Positions 33,360 to 41,670 of a DNA stretch of 42,001 bases are shown piece after piece. The notes under the pieces are model-generated. The model made no database searches and was not told the DNA's origin. It worked only from the letters and a program-made list of their open reading frames with translations. The translations under genes were made by a program, and so were the position numbers. Every line of letters begins with the position of its first letter. Positions within the stretch are counted from its first letter, which is position 1. Origin of the DNA: Micromonospora sp. CPCC 205371 (GTDB lineage: Bacteria; Actinomycetota; Actinomycetes; Mycobacteriales; Micromonosporaceae); NCBI RefSeq assembly GCF_026130045.1, contig NZ_JAIBNX010000038.1, forward strand, positions 7,468 through 49,468, read 5' to 3'.

Positions 33360-34269
33360 CGGTCCGATTGACGGGCGGTCGCAGGTGATCCGGAAGTGGC
33401 TCGCGGTTGTGCAGCCACAGTGCCGGGATCCCGTTGTCGGACCTTCCGGTGTAGGCGGCCACGATGCCGCCGACGATGGCGGCCGTGGTGTCCATGTCTC
33501 CGCCAGCTTCGATACACGCCAAGATGGCCGCCGGGTAGTCGTGGAGATGCGTGGCGGCGGCCCACAGCGCGAACGGAACGGTATCTTGCGCCAGGACCTG
33601 TGAGCCGTTGCCCAGTTCGTAGGCGGCCTCGGCGACGCTGACACCCAGCAGCCGTCGGGCCCGGACGATGCCGGCATACGTGCGACTGGGCACCAGGTAG
33701 GCCAGCACCGCATCGAGAAAGTCCCGCGGTGCGGGCCGGTCCTGCACCTGGCGGGCCCAGCCGGCCTCTGCGGCGGCTACCGCGACCGCGGCGGCGCCGA
33801 ACACCGCTTCTGCGTGTGCGTGGGTGACCTCGGCCGACCGCATCGCCTCCAGCGCCGCCGTACGGGAATCGCCGGCGTGCCAGGCGCCCAACGGCGCCAC
33901 GCGCATCGCGGCGCCGTTGCCCATCGACCCTTGGCCGCCGAAGGCAGCCTGCGCGGCATCCCGCCAGGCCGCGCCGTTGCGGATACTTCGCAGGATGACC
34001 ACGGCGCCGCCGCCGTAGCCGCGGTACGGATCAAAACGCTCGGCGAACGCGGCGGCCAGGGCGTCTTGGTGGACGTGGTCGTACCTGCGCAGGACCTCGA
34101 CCAGGCAGCAGGCCATCTCGGTGTCGTCGGTCCATGGCCACGCCTGGTCAGGTGCCTGGCTGCCGTACAGATTTTCCAGCGTGGTGCCGGGGACGAAGAA
34201 CTGGGCGCCGACAGCATCGCCGACCGACAGCCCATCCAAACTGTCAAAACACAGGGTCCAACTGGTCAT
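33343..34269 (-). CDS. ADP-ribosylglycohydrolase (DraG/ARH family)
   Basis: 308 aa, full length for the family. The metal and ADP-ribose motifs are all present: LSVGDAVGAQF (14-24), WTDDTEM (46-52), GSMGNGAAMRVAPLG (114-128), THAHAEAV (149-156) and the two-Asp GGDMDTTAAIVGGI (256-269). Family reaction: removal of ADP-ribose from Arg, Ser or other acceptors, with two Mg ions. The ATG at 34269 is the only sensible start; no strong ribosome site is seen. No ADP-ribosyltransferase is found nearby, so it may be a lone detoxifier or housekeeping gene. It is flanked by gene fragments on both sides. Confidence 0.92.
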   Translation of the reverse strand: MTSWTLCFDSLDGLSVGDAVGAQFFVPGTTLENLYGSQAPDQAWPWTDDTEMACCLVEVLRRYDHVHQDALAAAFAERFDPYRGYGGGAVVILRSIRNGAAWRDAAQAAFGGQGSMGNGAAMRVAPLGAWHAGDSRTAALEAMRSAEVTHAHAEAVFGAAAVAVAAAEAGWARQVQDRPAPRDFLDAVLAYLVPSRTYAGIVRARRLLGVSVAEAAYELGNGSQVLAQDTVPFALWAAATHLHDYPAAILACIEAGGDMDTTAAIVGGIVAAYTGRSDNGIPALWLHNREPLPDHLRPPVNRTDDNHR

Positions 34270-34573
34270 GTCGCACGTGATCCTGCCACGCGAACCCCGG
34301 CCGCGAGAACCTTGTCACCGCCGGATCTTGGCCAACCCGAACCACCGGGGGCCCCGAGTCGAGTTGGAGCAACCGCTCACTCGGCGCGGCGGAATCCATG
34401 GGCTTCGTCCGTCCTACAAGACCTGATAGTTTGCCCAGAGCCTGTCGAAGATGGGGCGCACGGTTCGCCGTTGCTCAGATCGATTCCTTCGAACCAGCCT
34501 TCTTCGCCCTCACCGTCGTTCCACGGGAAGGTCGGAAGCTTCTCCGTCACGGACGGAGTGTACGCAGGACGGC
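34270..34573. other. Intergenic stretch with a possible degenerate reading frame
   Basis: About 300 bp between two minus-strand genes. On the minus strand a frame reading LPTFPWNDGEGEEGWFEGID (about 34470-34560), with a shifted continuation PIFDRLWANYQVL ending near 34430, has protein-like composition but no recognisable family or start. It may be gene debris. Nothing else seen. Confidence 0.3.
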
Positions 34574-35137
34574 CTACGACGATGGCCGCCACTCCCGCCT
34601 GATCAGCCCGTAGACCCACGAGTCAGAGACCTCGCCGTTCACGACGCAGTCTTCCCGCAACGTTCCTTCACGCACGAACCCGAGCTTTTCCAGCACGCGC
34701 GCAGATGCCACGTTGCGCGTATCGGTCTCGGCCTGGACCCGATTCAGGTCCCGCGTATCGAATGCCCACCCCAGTAAGGCGCGCGCCGCCTCCGTCGCGT
34801 AGCCATGGCCCCACGCGGCCTCGTCGAAGCAGTAGCCGAGCGATACGCTGCGGTAGTCCGGATTCCACCGGCTCAGGCCGCACCAGCCGATGAACGCCCC
34901 GTCAGAGACACGATCCACGGCCAACCGCGCCCCGGTGCCCTCCTCTGCCATCTGCCGGCAAGCCGTGATGAACCGCTCAGCACGCCCGCGTTCGCTCCAT
35001 GGTGGCGCGTCCCAGTAGCGCAGCACGTAGGCGTTGCTGTGCAACGCGAAGAGGGCGTTCGCATCCGCGTCGTCGAAGGGACGCAGTCGAAGGCGAGCGG
35101 TGGGCAGCGTAGGCGTAGGCAGCAACATACGCGTCAT
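34574..35137 (-). CDS. GNAT-family N-acetyltransferase (RimJ/RimL-like)
   Basis: 187 aa. ATG 35137 has GGAGGGAAC directly upstream. Family features: TARLRLRPFDDADANALFALHSN at the start, VDRVSDGAFIGWCGLS, LGYCFDEAAWGHGYATEAARALLGWAF (acetyl-CoA binding motif A, here WGHGYA), NRVQAETDTRNVASARVLEKLGFVREGTLRE (motif B) and VNGEVSDSWVYGLIRREW at the end. This is the RimJ/RimL-type subgroup acting on ribosomal protein N-termini or on small amines. No operon partner. Confidence 0.9.
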   Translation of the reverse strand: MTRMLLPTPTLPTARLRLRPFDDADANALFALHSNAYVLRYWDAPPWSERGRAERFITACRQMAEEGTGARLAVDRVSDGAFIGWCGLSRWNPDYRSVSLGYCFDEAAWGHGYATEAARALLGWAFDTRDLNRVQAETDTRNVASARVLEKLGFVREGTLREDCVVNGEVSDSWVYGLIRREWRPSS

Positions 35138-35201
35138 GTTCCCTCCGGTGGTTGGTGGCCGATCAACCAGACATCCGGTGCCGGCGACTCGCAACGGGTT
35201 T

Positions 35202-35432
35202 CTCAGCGGGGCGGGTGGAACGACGCCGTACGGCAAACACGTCCACCACACAGGCGGCGCGGTGGTCGCGCTACTGGGTGAACGCGCCGACCACGACGTC
35301 GCCGACGACGTCTGGGACATCCTGCCGCAGCAGGTGGCCATCCTCGACCCGCAAACCCTCCAGATCCGCGAGCAAGCGCCGGCACCACCGGACGCCGTGG
35401 AAGTGCTCGGCTACGACCAGGACGGCTGGTAG
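35202..35432 (+). pseudogene. C-terminal fragment of an unknown protein
   Basis: The frame gives TPYGKHVHHTGGAVVALLGE, then DDVWDILPQQVAILDPQTLQ and PDAVEVLGYDQDGW, ending at TAG 35432. It has strong actinomycete codon bias (nearly every third position G or C), unlike random shadow frames. No start codon with a ribosome site precedes it, and the sequence upstream belongs to the GNAT promoter region, so it is a truncated gene. Family not recognised. Confidence 0.42.
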
Positions 35433-35610
35433 CCACCTACCACCGCCAGCAGATGCCTCCCAGCCCGACACCTCACGCGAGCCGGACAAGCGAAGCGGGC
35501 CGTCGGGGGTACCGGCCCCCCTTTTAGTGCTCGCGTTCGGCTCACTCAGTTGCGCGCGCCCCCGGCCAGGGGTGTCGTGGCCCCGATTCGGGGGCACTAG
35601 CCTGCCGGGT

Positions 35611-36015
35611 ATGCGCATGCTGCACCTCGGGCTCCGCGTCACCGACCTGGAACGCTCGCTCGCCTTGTACACCGCTCTCGGCTACGCCAAGCTCGGCAGT
35701 GTCCCCGAGACGGAGTTCGGCAGCCTGACGATGCTCCAACTGCCCGACGATCCGTTCGTCAGCCTCGAACTGGTGCACGACCCCGCAAGACCGGTGACGG
35801 ACCTCAGCGCCGTCAACCACCTCGTCGTCCAAGTGGACGATCTCGATGCCACGATCGCCGACCTCGCGACCAAAGGCGTCACAGCCGAGCCGCCGACAGA
35901 ACCGGGACCGCAGATCCGGACATCATGGCTAACCGATCCCGACGGCTACAGGATCGAGCTCGTGCAGTGGCCAGCCGGCCATCCGGCAGGCATGACCGCG
36001 GCCGACTTTGCCTGA
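35611..36015 (+). CDS. VOC-superfamily protein (glyoxalase/bleomycin-resistance-like)
   Basis: 134 aa from ATG 35611. Single-repeat-pair VOC protein: MLHLGLRVTDLERSLALYTALGY (first beta-alpha-beta unit, His at the metal site), TMLQLPDDPFVSLELVHD, then LSAVNHLVVQVDDLDATIADL (second unit, His) and SWLTDPDGYRIELVQW (Glu ligand). Similar to lactoylglutathione lyase-like proteins; the real substrate is unknown. A TAGCCT -10 hexamer at 35598-35603 lies 7 nt before the ATG, so it too is probably leaderless. Confidence 0.87.
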   Translation: MRMLHLGLRVTDLERSLALYTALGYAKLGSVPETEFGSLTMLQLPDDPFVSLELVHDPARPVTDLSAVNHLVVQVDDLDATIADLATKGVTAEPPTEPGPQIRTSWLTDPDGYRIELVQWPAGHPAGMTAADFA

Positions 36016-36141
36016 CCGGCCGGCGGCGACCAGACGCGGGTGATCGAGACGCCACTGTCGCAGCGCTGGATCCGCCACGCCCACTGCGCTAGCGATAGCC
36101 GGTGCGGAACGCCCTTACCGGCGTTGCGCACCGCTGGCCGG

Positions 36142-36705
36142 TCACTTTGCGCGCTGCAGGATCGTGATGAGTACGCCGTCGCCGACGGTGATCGACTCGG
36201 CCAGCTTCCACGCCGACTTGTCCGGCGTCTCACCGAAAAGGCGCCGGCCGGTGCCCAGCAGCACCGGGAACGTCATGAGGTGCAACTCGTCGACCAGGTC
36301 GTGCGCGAGGAGCCCCTGCACGAGCTGGATGCTGCCGGCGACCGAGATCTCGCCGGCCACCTCGTCCTTGAGTCGGTTCACCTCCCGCTCCAGGTCGCCG
36401 GAGAGCACCCGTGTGTTGTTCCACTCGGGGTGGCGCAGTGTGCTCGACACGACGTACTTCGGCATCCCGTTGTATTTGTCCGCGAGCTCTCCCTCGTACT
36501 GCGGCCAGGCCGCGGCGAATCCCTGGTAGGTACGGCGGCCCAGCAGCAGCGCCTCGGCGCCGAGCGCCTCGTCGACCTTGAACTGCTCGCCCTCCTTGCC
36601 GCGGTCGAACTCGAAGCTCCAGTTCGGGTACTTGAAATCTTCTCCGCCGGGCGCCTCCACGACGCCGTCGAGCGAGATGAACTCGGTGACCACGATCCGT
36701 CCCAT
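36142..36705 (-). CDS. Dihydrofolate-reductase-like protein (RibD C-terminal family)
   Basis: 187 aa. AGGAGG lies 9 nt before ATG 36705. Features: GRIVVTEFISLDGVVEAPGG (typical opening), ALLLGRRTYQGFAAAWP, KYVVSSTLRHPEWNNTRVLSGD, EISVAGSIQLVQGLLAHDLVDELHLMTFPVLLGTGRRLF. This is the yyaP/RibD-C subgroup, predicted NADPH-dependent reductases with unknown substrate, very common as stand-alone genes in actinomycetes. A short C-terminal reading-frame remnant lies just upstream. Confidence 0.9.
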   Translation of the reverse strand: MGRIVVTEFISLDGVVEAPGGEDFKYPNWSFEFDRGKEGEQFKVDEALGAEALLLGRRTYQGFAAAWPQYEGELADKYNGMPKYVVSSTLRHPEWNNTRVLSGDLEREVNRLKDEVAGEISVAGSIQLVQGLLAHDLVDELHLMTFPVLLGTGRRLFGETPDKSAWKLAESITVGDGVLITILQRAK

Positions 36706-36727
36706 GGTGTCTTTCCTCCTCGGTTGT

Positions 36728-36835
36728 CTACTTGGTGTGGGCGAAGTCGCGCAGGACGGCGGCGAGCAGGTCGGCGGGCAGCCGCCGCTCGATCGTCGGC
36801 GAGGCAGGGGTCCAACGCAGCCGCCACCACGGGGT
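36728..36835 (-). pseudogene. Possible C-terminal gene fragment
   Basis: Minus-strand frame WWRLRWTPASPTIERRLP followed by ADLLAAVLRDFAHTK and a TAG at 36728, 22 bp before the DHFR-like gene start. Coding-like composition, but no start and no family recognised. It may be the end of a lost upstream gene of the same operon. The remainder of 36706-36924 holds nothing clear. Confidence 0.3.
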
Positions 36836-36924
36836 TTTGGAGGGCTACGCATCCCTTCCGGTGCCGTCCCTGTGGCGACGCACAGCGAAGAATACGACCT
36901 CTAGTACGCGAACGGGCGCGGTGG

Positions 36925-37512
36925 TCAACCCAACAGAAGCCGCAGGCTCAACTGCGTGCAGTTGTTCGCCGGATCGAAAACCCAGGCGTCCTGGATGAGG
37001 CTAAACCGGGTGTCGTGCTCATAGCCAGGTTGCAGCAGGCCGTACTTCGTGTAGCGGTACGTGCCGTCGTGGAAACGGTCCCAGATCGAGGATGGCCCGC
37101 CGGTCACCCGGTTCCAGATCGACCACGTGTGGTCCTGAAAGACGGTATTCTCCCAGCGCCAGCCCTCACACCAGGCGTAGTCGCCGCCCATCCGGGCGCC
37201 CGCGCCGGTGAAATGGTCGCCGGTCCAGACACACATGTCGCGTGGCTCGCACCTCGACTTCGCCATCCCACCGGGGAAGATGACCGCGAACGGGGGAACC
37301 ACCGCGGCCCGGGTCACCAGCTTTGCGGGTTCGACCTCGGCGACTGTGCCGTCCGGCTGCACCTGGAACGCCCGCACCGCGCCCGCGTCCACGACAGGCG
37401 CCGCGAACACCGCCGGGCCACCGGCCATCGTCGCCGCAAGCAGGGTCGCGGCGACCCCGAAGACGGCCGCGAGCCGCCTTGCTCCGCTCCATGGCCTGCG
37501 CGGGTTTCGCAT
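36925..37512 (-). CDS. Secreted protein resembling peptidase-inhibitor I36 / beta-gamma-crystallin-like family
   Basis: 195 aa from ATG 37512, with GGAGG 8 nt upstream. A signal peptide (RRPWSGARRLAAVFGVAATLLAATMA) ends at VFAA-P. The mature part has the I36/SMI-like pattern: CEPRDMCVWTGDHFTGAG (paired Cys, aromatic, FTG loop), WENTVFQDHTWSIWNRV and a late CTQLSL. Such proteins are small Greek-key extracellular proteins; some inhibit metalloproteases. The family call is by pattern only. Alone on the minus strand. In 37513-37793 upstream, only a weak unassigned minus-strand frame (GRVWQFGALEIPENRKVGPG) is seen. Confidence 0.6.
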   Translation of the reverse strand: MRNPRRPWSGARRLAAVFGVAATLLAATMAGGPAVFAAPVVDAGAVRAFQVQPDGTVAEVEPAKLVTRAAVVPPFAVIFPGGMAKSRCEPRDMCVWTGDHFTGAGARMGGDYAWCEGWRWENTVFQDHTWSIWNRVTGGPSSIWDRFHDGTYRYTKYGLLQPGYEHDTRFSLIQDAWVFDPANNCTQLSLRLLLG

Positions 37513-37793
37513 CGTCGGCGCCTCCGTCGTTAGATGCGGCGCGGTCGCACCGCCCCTGGCCCATGCAAGCACTCGACGGTTTCATTGCGGCTTCACGTCG
37601 AGCCAGAGTGCCCGGACCTACCTTGCGGTTCTCCGGTATCTCCAGCGCACCGAACTGCCACACCCGCCCGTGCATCGTCTTGATCAGCACCGCGCCGCCG
37701 TTCTCGCGGGCGCCTCGGTGGCGACCGCCTCGGCTGCGTCACTCAAGTGGAGATCTCCAAACAGGCACAGCAGACTAGACATTGAGGGCCGCC

Positions 37794-39003
37794 TTAGCGG
37801 AGGCCGCCGTGAACAACCACGTTGGCCGGTGAATCGGCGGCGAACACGACGTCGCCGTGGAAGGTGGCCCGGCCGGACGGGCCGTCCAATGTGAACGAGG
37901 TCCGGTCGAAGCGGCTGCCGTCGAACCGGGTCGTGCCGTGGAACTGCGCGCCGACGAACTCAACGTATCCGGCCTCGCAGCCGCTGAGGTCTAGGTCGAT
38001 GAGTGTGGCGCCGCAGAGAAAGACGTTCATGTCCTTCCACTGCCCCGGCCCGGGCCGTAGCCGCTCGGCGAGAACGTGCTGTGCCTCCAGCCGCGTCCGC
38101 AGCACGGCGGTCTGCGCGGGGGTGCGGTCGGTCGCACGCAGATCGAACGGGACGGGCTCGCGCAGCATCGCGCACAGAATTACGACGATCTCCTGCCGCA
38201 GTTCGGGCCGGTCGTCGCCGAGCCGGTCGAGGATTCGCAGGCCCTCCGAGCGTGTCCCGGGGTCGAGGTCGGCGAGTTGTCGCGCATAGGGCGCAACGGC
38301 CGCGTCCGGGACCACCACGCCCCCCGCCGAACCGGTCGGTTCGACCGTCCAGCCCAGCGGCCACACCGACCCGCCGGGCGGTGCCGCCGCCCCACTGGGC
38401 GCCGGTGAGGTCGACGGTCGGCTGGTCGAGGTGGACCCGTCCGGCGAAGTGCGCACCGGTGAACGCCGCCGTGGCACCGAACCGGGCGTTGTAGAACCAA
38501 GCCGGACCGACGAACCGGGCGTCGCGGAACGACACCTCGCCGGTAAACAGGGCACCGACGCCGCCCTCCTCGAAGTCCTGGTAGTCCTCGATGAGCACCG
38601 CGACCGGCCAGTCGGGGTCGTCCTCGTTCGGCTCGTCCCACGGCGCCGGGTCGATCTCCTCGACGGTGGCCCACCTCTCGTCGTCGTCCCACCACGTGTG
38701 GGCGCCCCGGCCGAACCAGGCCATGCCGCCGAACGCCGCGCCGCTGAAGTCGGCGTGGCCGCGGAACCGGGCCCGGCCGAACTCGGCGTGGCCGGTGAAC
38801 CGCGCGCCGACGAAGCTAGCGTCACCGTGGAAAACCGCGCGGTAGAACGCGGCCTCGTTGTCGACGACGGCGCGGTCGAACGAGTAAGCCCTGGCCGCGG
38901 CTGGCCACCCCTCGACGGCTCCGAGTACACGCGAATCACGGCAGGCACAGAGAACGACCCGCGATAGACGCGCCGGCCGCGATCGTATGGGCCGAGAGGA
39001 CAC
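37794..39003 (-). pseudogene. Frameshifted pentapeptide-repeat protein
   Basis: The first frame (from about 39003) gives a pentapeptide-repeat solenoid: AAFYRAVFHGDASFVGARF, TGHAEFGRARFRGHADFSGA, VSFRDARFVGPAWFYNARF, VHLDQPTVDLTGAQWGGG. Near 38367-38380 one extra base (a GGG run on the minus strand) moves the coding sequence to another frame: SVWPLGWTVEPTG, APYARQLADLDPGTRSEGLR, then more repeats (ATLIDLDLSGCEAGYVEF, AQFHGTTRFDGSRFDRTSF) to the stop at 37794. The restored protein would be about 400 aa with two repeat blocks around a helical insert. The start is uncertain. Pseudogene or sequencing error cannot be told apart here. Confidence 0.72.
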
Positions 39004-39305
39004 CGCACGGCTGGCCGTCTAGCGCGGTCAAGAACTCGGCATCCGGCGCAGAAGGTGAACCTGGCGGCATACCCACGGTTTGTCCCGTCCACGTGAAGGT
39101 TGCGGATGATCAAGCTGGCGACCTGCGATCCGCAAGGTAGCTCTGGACGGTCGGTGTGCGAGTTGTCCGGAGTTACTCTACGGAAACGAATGATCTTGCG
39201 TTTCAGAGTGGGCGAGTGGCCTCCTTGATGCCGGGGATTCGTGTATCGCGGGCGTATCGAAAATCGCATACGTCGCCGCAACAGTCCTCCGGCTTCGGTG
39301 GAGGC

Positions 39306-40610
39306 ATGACTCATGACGGTGAATGGGACCGGCGTTCGTTGTTGCGGGGCGCCGCCGTGCTGACCGGCGCCGCTGTAGCCGCGCCGCTGCTGGGCGGGGC
39401 GGCTACAGCGCTAGCCGACACGGGTGACGCGGACGCGCTGTTCAAGGCCGGCAGGTTTGAGCAGGCCGGCCGCGCCTACGAGCAGATCCTGAAGAATGAC
39501 CCCACGAACCTGCACGCGGCCCGCCGGCGCGGCCTTGTAGCGCTACTGGCCAACAAGTTCCCCGAGGCCGAGAAGTACCTCACGATGGCCCTCAAACTGG
39601 CACCCAGCGACAAGGACACCAACCAGCTCCTGGGCGACTGCTACACCCGGCAAGACAAGCTCGCCCTTGCCGTACCGTGCTGGCGAGCAGCCGGCGAGGA
39701 AGCCTATGCCACCTGGTTCGCAGCCGTCCAAGGCGAGGCGTATCAGATCCACGGCGACATCGCGCAGCTGAAGTGGCTCCGGCTGGACCCGTCTCCGCTG
39801 GTAGAGGCCTCGGTCAACGGCGGACCGGCGAAGCGCTTCATGTTCTACACCGGCTTCCCGTACCTCGGCTTGTCCTCGAAGACGGCCAACGAAGCCGGAC
39901 TGACCGCGGTCTACAGCCAAGAGATCGACTTCATGGACGGCAAGATGTGGATGCACTTCGGGGTGCTGCAGTCGTTCACGCTGGGCGGCATCGAACTGCG
40001 CAACATCCCCGTGGAGTGGTCGGAGTCGGACACCGTCTCGCTCGATGAACATGACCACGACGGCATGATCGGCACGTGGGTCTTCCACCACTTCCTGACC
40101 ACCTTCGACTACGCGGGCCGATGGTTGATCCTGCGGCGCAAGACCCCCGAAAACATCGCGAAGGCACGCGCCGACGCCAACCGGGCGGGCGTAGAACCTC
40201 TGCCGCTGTGGCTGGGCCGCGAGGGCGCCGCCGTCCACAGCAGGGGCAGCATCGACGGCTCCGGCCCGCGGGTCGTGGGCGTGAACTTCGGCGGGACGGG
40301 CGAGATCGCCGCCGGCATGGCCGAGGAAACGGCCAAACAGTTGCGGATCCGCATCGACTACGATCGCCCGATCCAGACCTTTGCCCACAGCCACCCAGCC
40401 GATGTCTACCCCTGCTACCCCAAGGAGATCCGCCTCGGCGTCGCCGTCGCCAAGGACGCCTACTCCTACGCGAACAAACGCCGGTCGATCACCAACCCCC
40501 TCGGGTTCGACGCGTTGGGCCACATCCCCCACAGCTTCTTCAAGCCCTACACCATCACCCTCGACTTCACCGACATGAACCTCTACATCGCCCGCGGCAC
40601 GGCCACCTGA
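39306..40610 (+). CDS. Tat-exported TPR protein with pepsin/retropepsin-like domain lacking catalytic Asp
   Basis: 434 aa from ATG 39306; GGAGG is very close (about 1-2 nt), so the exact start is uncertain. WDRRSLLRGAAVLTGAAVAAPLL (7-29) is a twin-arginine signal. Residues about 41-135 hold TPR-type repeats (ADALFKAGRFEQAGRAYEQI, PEAEKYLTMALKLAPSDKD, KLALAVPCWRAAG). Residues about 165 onward follow the retropepsin-like aspartyl protease fold: VEASVNGGPAKRFMFYTGFPYLGLSSKTA. The hallmark DTG is YTG (181-183). The flap/second half (DGMIGTWVFHHFLTTFDYAGRWLILRRK) is recognisable. The rest (about 300-434) is unassigned. Without Asp the domain may only bind peptides. No operon partners. Confidence 0.65.
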   Translation: MTHDGEWDRRSLLRGAAVLTGAAVAAPLLGGAATALADTGDADALFKAGRFEQAGRAYEQILKNDPTNLHAARRRGLVALLANKFPEAEKYLTMALKLAPSDKDTNQLLGDCYTRQDKLALAVPCWRAAGEEAYATWFAAVQGEAYQIHGDIAQLKWLRLDPSPLVEASVNGGPAKRFMFYTGFPYLGLSSKTANEAGLTAVYSQEIDFMDGKMWMHFGVLQSFTLGGIELRNIPVEWSESDTVSLDEHDHDGMIGTWVFHHFLTTFDYAGRWLILRRKTPENIAKARADANRAGVEPLPLWLGREGAAVHSRGSIDGSGPRVVGVNFGGTGEIAAGMAEETAKQLRIRIDYDRPIQTFAHSHPADVYPCYPKEIRLGVAVAKDAYSYANKRRSITNPLGFDALGHIPHSFFKPYTITLDFTDMNLYIARGTAT

Positions 40611-40656
40611 CGCCGCCGCGACTACACACGGACGTCATGGAAGCTGCCTGCGGCCT

Positions 40657-40726
40657 GCAAAGAAACCCGGACGGCTCGCAAGATCACTCGCAAAGTAACC
40701 CGGACACTCGCAAGGTTCGTGCGGAC
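40657..40726. repeat. Short direct repeats resembling IS-end repeats
   Basis: GCAAAGAAACCCGGAC (40657-40672) and GCAAAGTAACCCGGAC (40690-40705) differ by one base and are 33 bp apart. A degenerate third copy, GCAAGGTTCGTGCGGAC, is at 40710-40726. Multiple copies of a terminal motif ending in CGGACA resemble the repeated terminal sequences of IS21-type elements. No transposase gene is nearby. Confidence 0.4.
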
Positions 40727-40770
40727 GGGACAGCGTGCCCAGTCGATGTCCCGTCCTTCACCGGGCAGCG

Positions 40771-40908
40771 GGCGACACCGTGTGGTACAGCGGCGGTCGC
40801 CCCGCGCCCGACCTGACCCTCCCCCAGCTTCGCCGCCGATGGCACCCAGCCAGCGACACCGCGCCACGCCCGAGCGAAGAACAAGCACTCCCGGACCCGC
40901 CAACCCGT
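40771..40908 (+). pseudogene. Possible relaxase/mobilisation protein remnant
   Basis: The frame GDTVWYSGGRPAPDLTLPQL followed by RRRWHPASD resembles, from memory, a conserved stretch of actinomycete relaxase/mobilisation proteins ((Y/W)YGGGKLAxDLTLPKLR). No start, no HUH motif and no upstream domain; a fragment at best. It lies just after the IS-end-like repeats. Confidence 0.3.
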
Positions 40909-40997
40909 GATCAGAAAAGCCGACCCGCCAACACCGGCCACCCCAAAGGCCACAACCCACGAGCCAAGACCGCCCCAACAGCCTTAAATCTCCAGGG

Positions 40998-41029
40998 ACG
41001 CCCTGATCACGGAAAATCAGTCGGGGCGT
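40998..41029 (-). terminator. Imperfect stem-loop at the end of the helical-bundle gene
   Basis: ACGCCCTGAT (40998-41007) can pair with ATCA-GTCG-GGGCGT (41016-41029) with a bulge. It overlaps the stop codon of the minus-strand gene at 41017, so it could terminate it, but the fit is modest. Confidence 0.3.
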
Positions 41030-41433
41030 TCGCTCGTCGCCGGCGTCGAAGTGGGTTCTCGCGTTCCGTGTTCTTCTCTGCCCTGCTCCTTCGGGTCGCT
41101 GTTGGCGCGCAGGCGGGTGTCGGAGCCCGAGTCCGCGACAACGTCGCCCCCCGCCTCCGACTCGGTCCCGTCGACAATCCCCGGCCGAAACACGTGGCCC
41201 TGCTCCTGCAGCCGGTCATACACCCGGTGTCGGGTGAGCGCCAGCAGGTGCGTTTCCACCTCCGCGTCCGCCTTCAAGGCGCCGAACACTTCCCGCACCG
41301 CCTCGTCGATTCTCGCGATGTCGGTGTCCGGGAACCGCTGCGCGACGGCCTCCACCTCGTGGCGGATGGCGGTTTCGGTGTTCTGGAAGGGAGCCATCTG
41401 CTGCGGGCGCTGCTCACTGTCGTGGGTAGTCAT
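41017..41433 (-). CDS. Small three-helix-bundle dimerisation-type protein
   Basis: 138 aa from ATG 41433, with GGAGGAAGG 4-12 nt upstream. The conserved core TAIRHEVEAVAQRFPDTDI, ARIDEAVREVFGALKADAEV, THLLALTRHRVYDRLQEQG (about 20-80) is three predicted amphipathic helices, like the actinobacterial three-helix bundle dimerization domain proteins. The C-terminal 55 residues are polar and low-complexity, probably disordered (ESEAGGDVVADSGSDTR to the end). No catalytic residues. Molecular role unknown. Confidence 0.65.
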   Translation of the reverse strand: MTTHDSEQRPQQMAPFQNTETAIRHEVEAVAQRFPDTDIARIDEAVREVFGALKADAEVETHLLALTRHRVYDRLQEQGHVFRPGIVDGTESEAGGDVVADSGSDTRLRANSDPKEQGREEHGTREPTSTPATSERPD

Positions 41434-41670
41434 TGACCTTCCTCCTCCGGCGTGCCCTTCCCGTCATCACCGGCAGCCGCGACGCGCAAACGCTCGCGCT
41501 CGTTGTTCGCTGAAAGTTCACGTTCGGCGGCAGGTTCGGCGGAAGATGCCAGCGACCGGCGGGACCGCGGCACCGGCTCACGACCAAGCACGCACGGGCC
41601 CGTCCACACCCAGGAGACTTGTGCGCGAGGGGATCCTTCCGCTTGGCGTTGACGGACCGCTACGGGCAAG
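41434..41670. other. Upstream region of the helical-bundle gene
   Basis: 237 bp. An in-frame minus-strand reading frame (41669 to 41430) overlaps the next start as ATGA, but its composition (SRRSLASSAEPAAERELSAN) and lack of a ribosome site argue against a real protein. No dyad or repeat stands out. Confidence 0.25.

Noticed and set aside
36040-37533. 497-residue plus-strand frame
   Set aside because: Antisense to the DHFR-like and I36-like genes, both of which have ribosome sites and family motifs.
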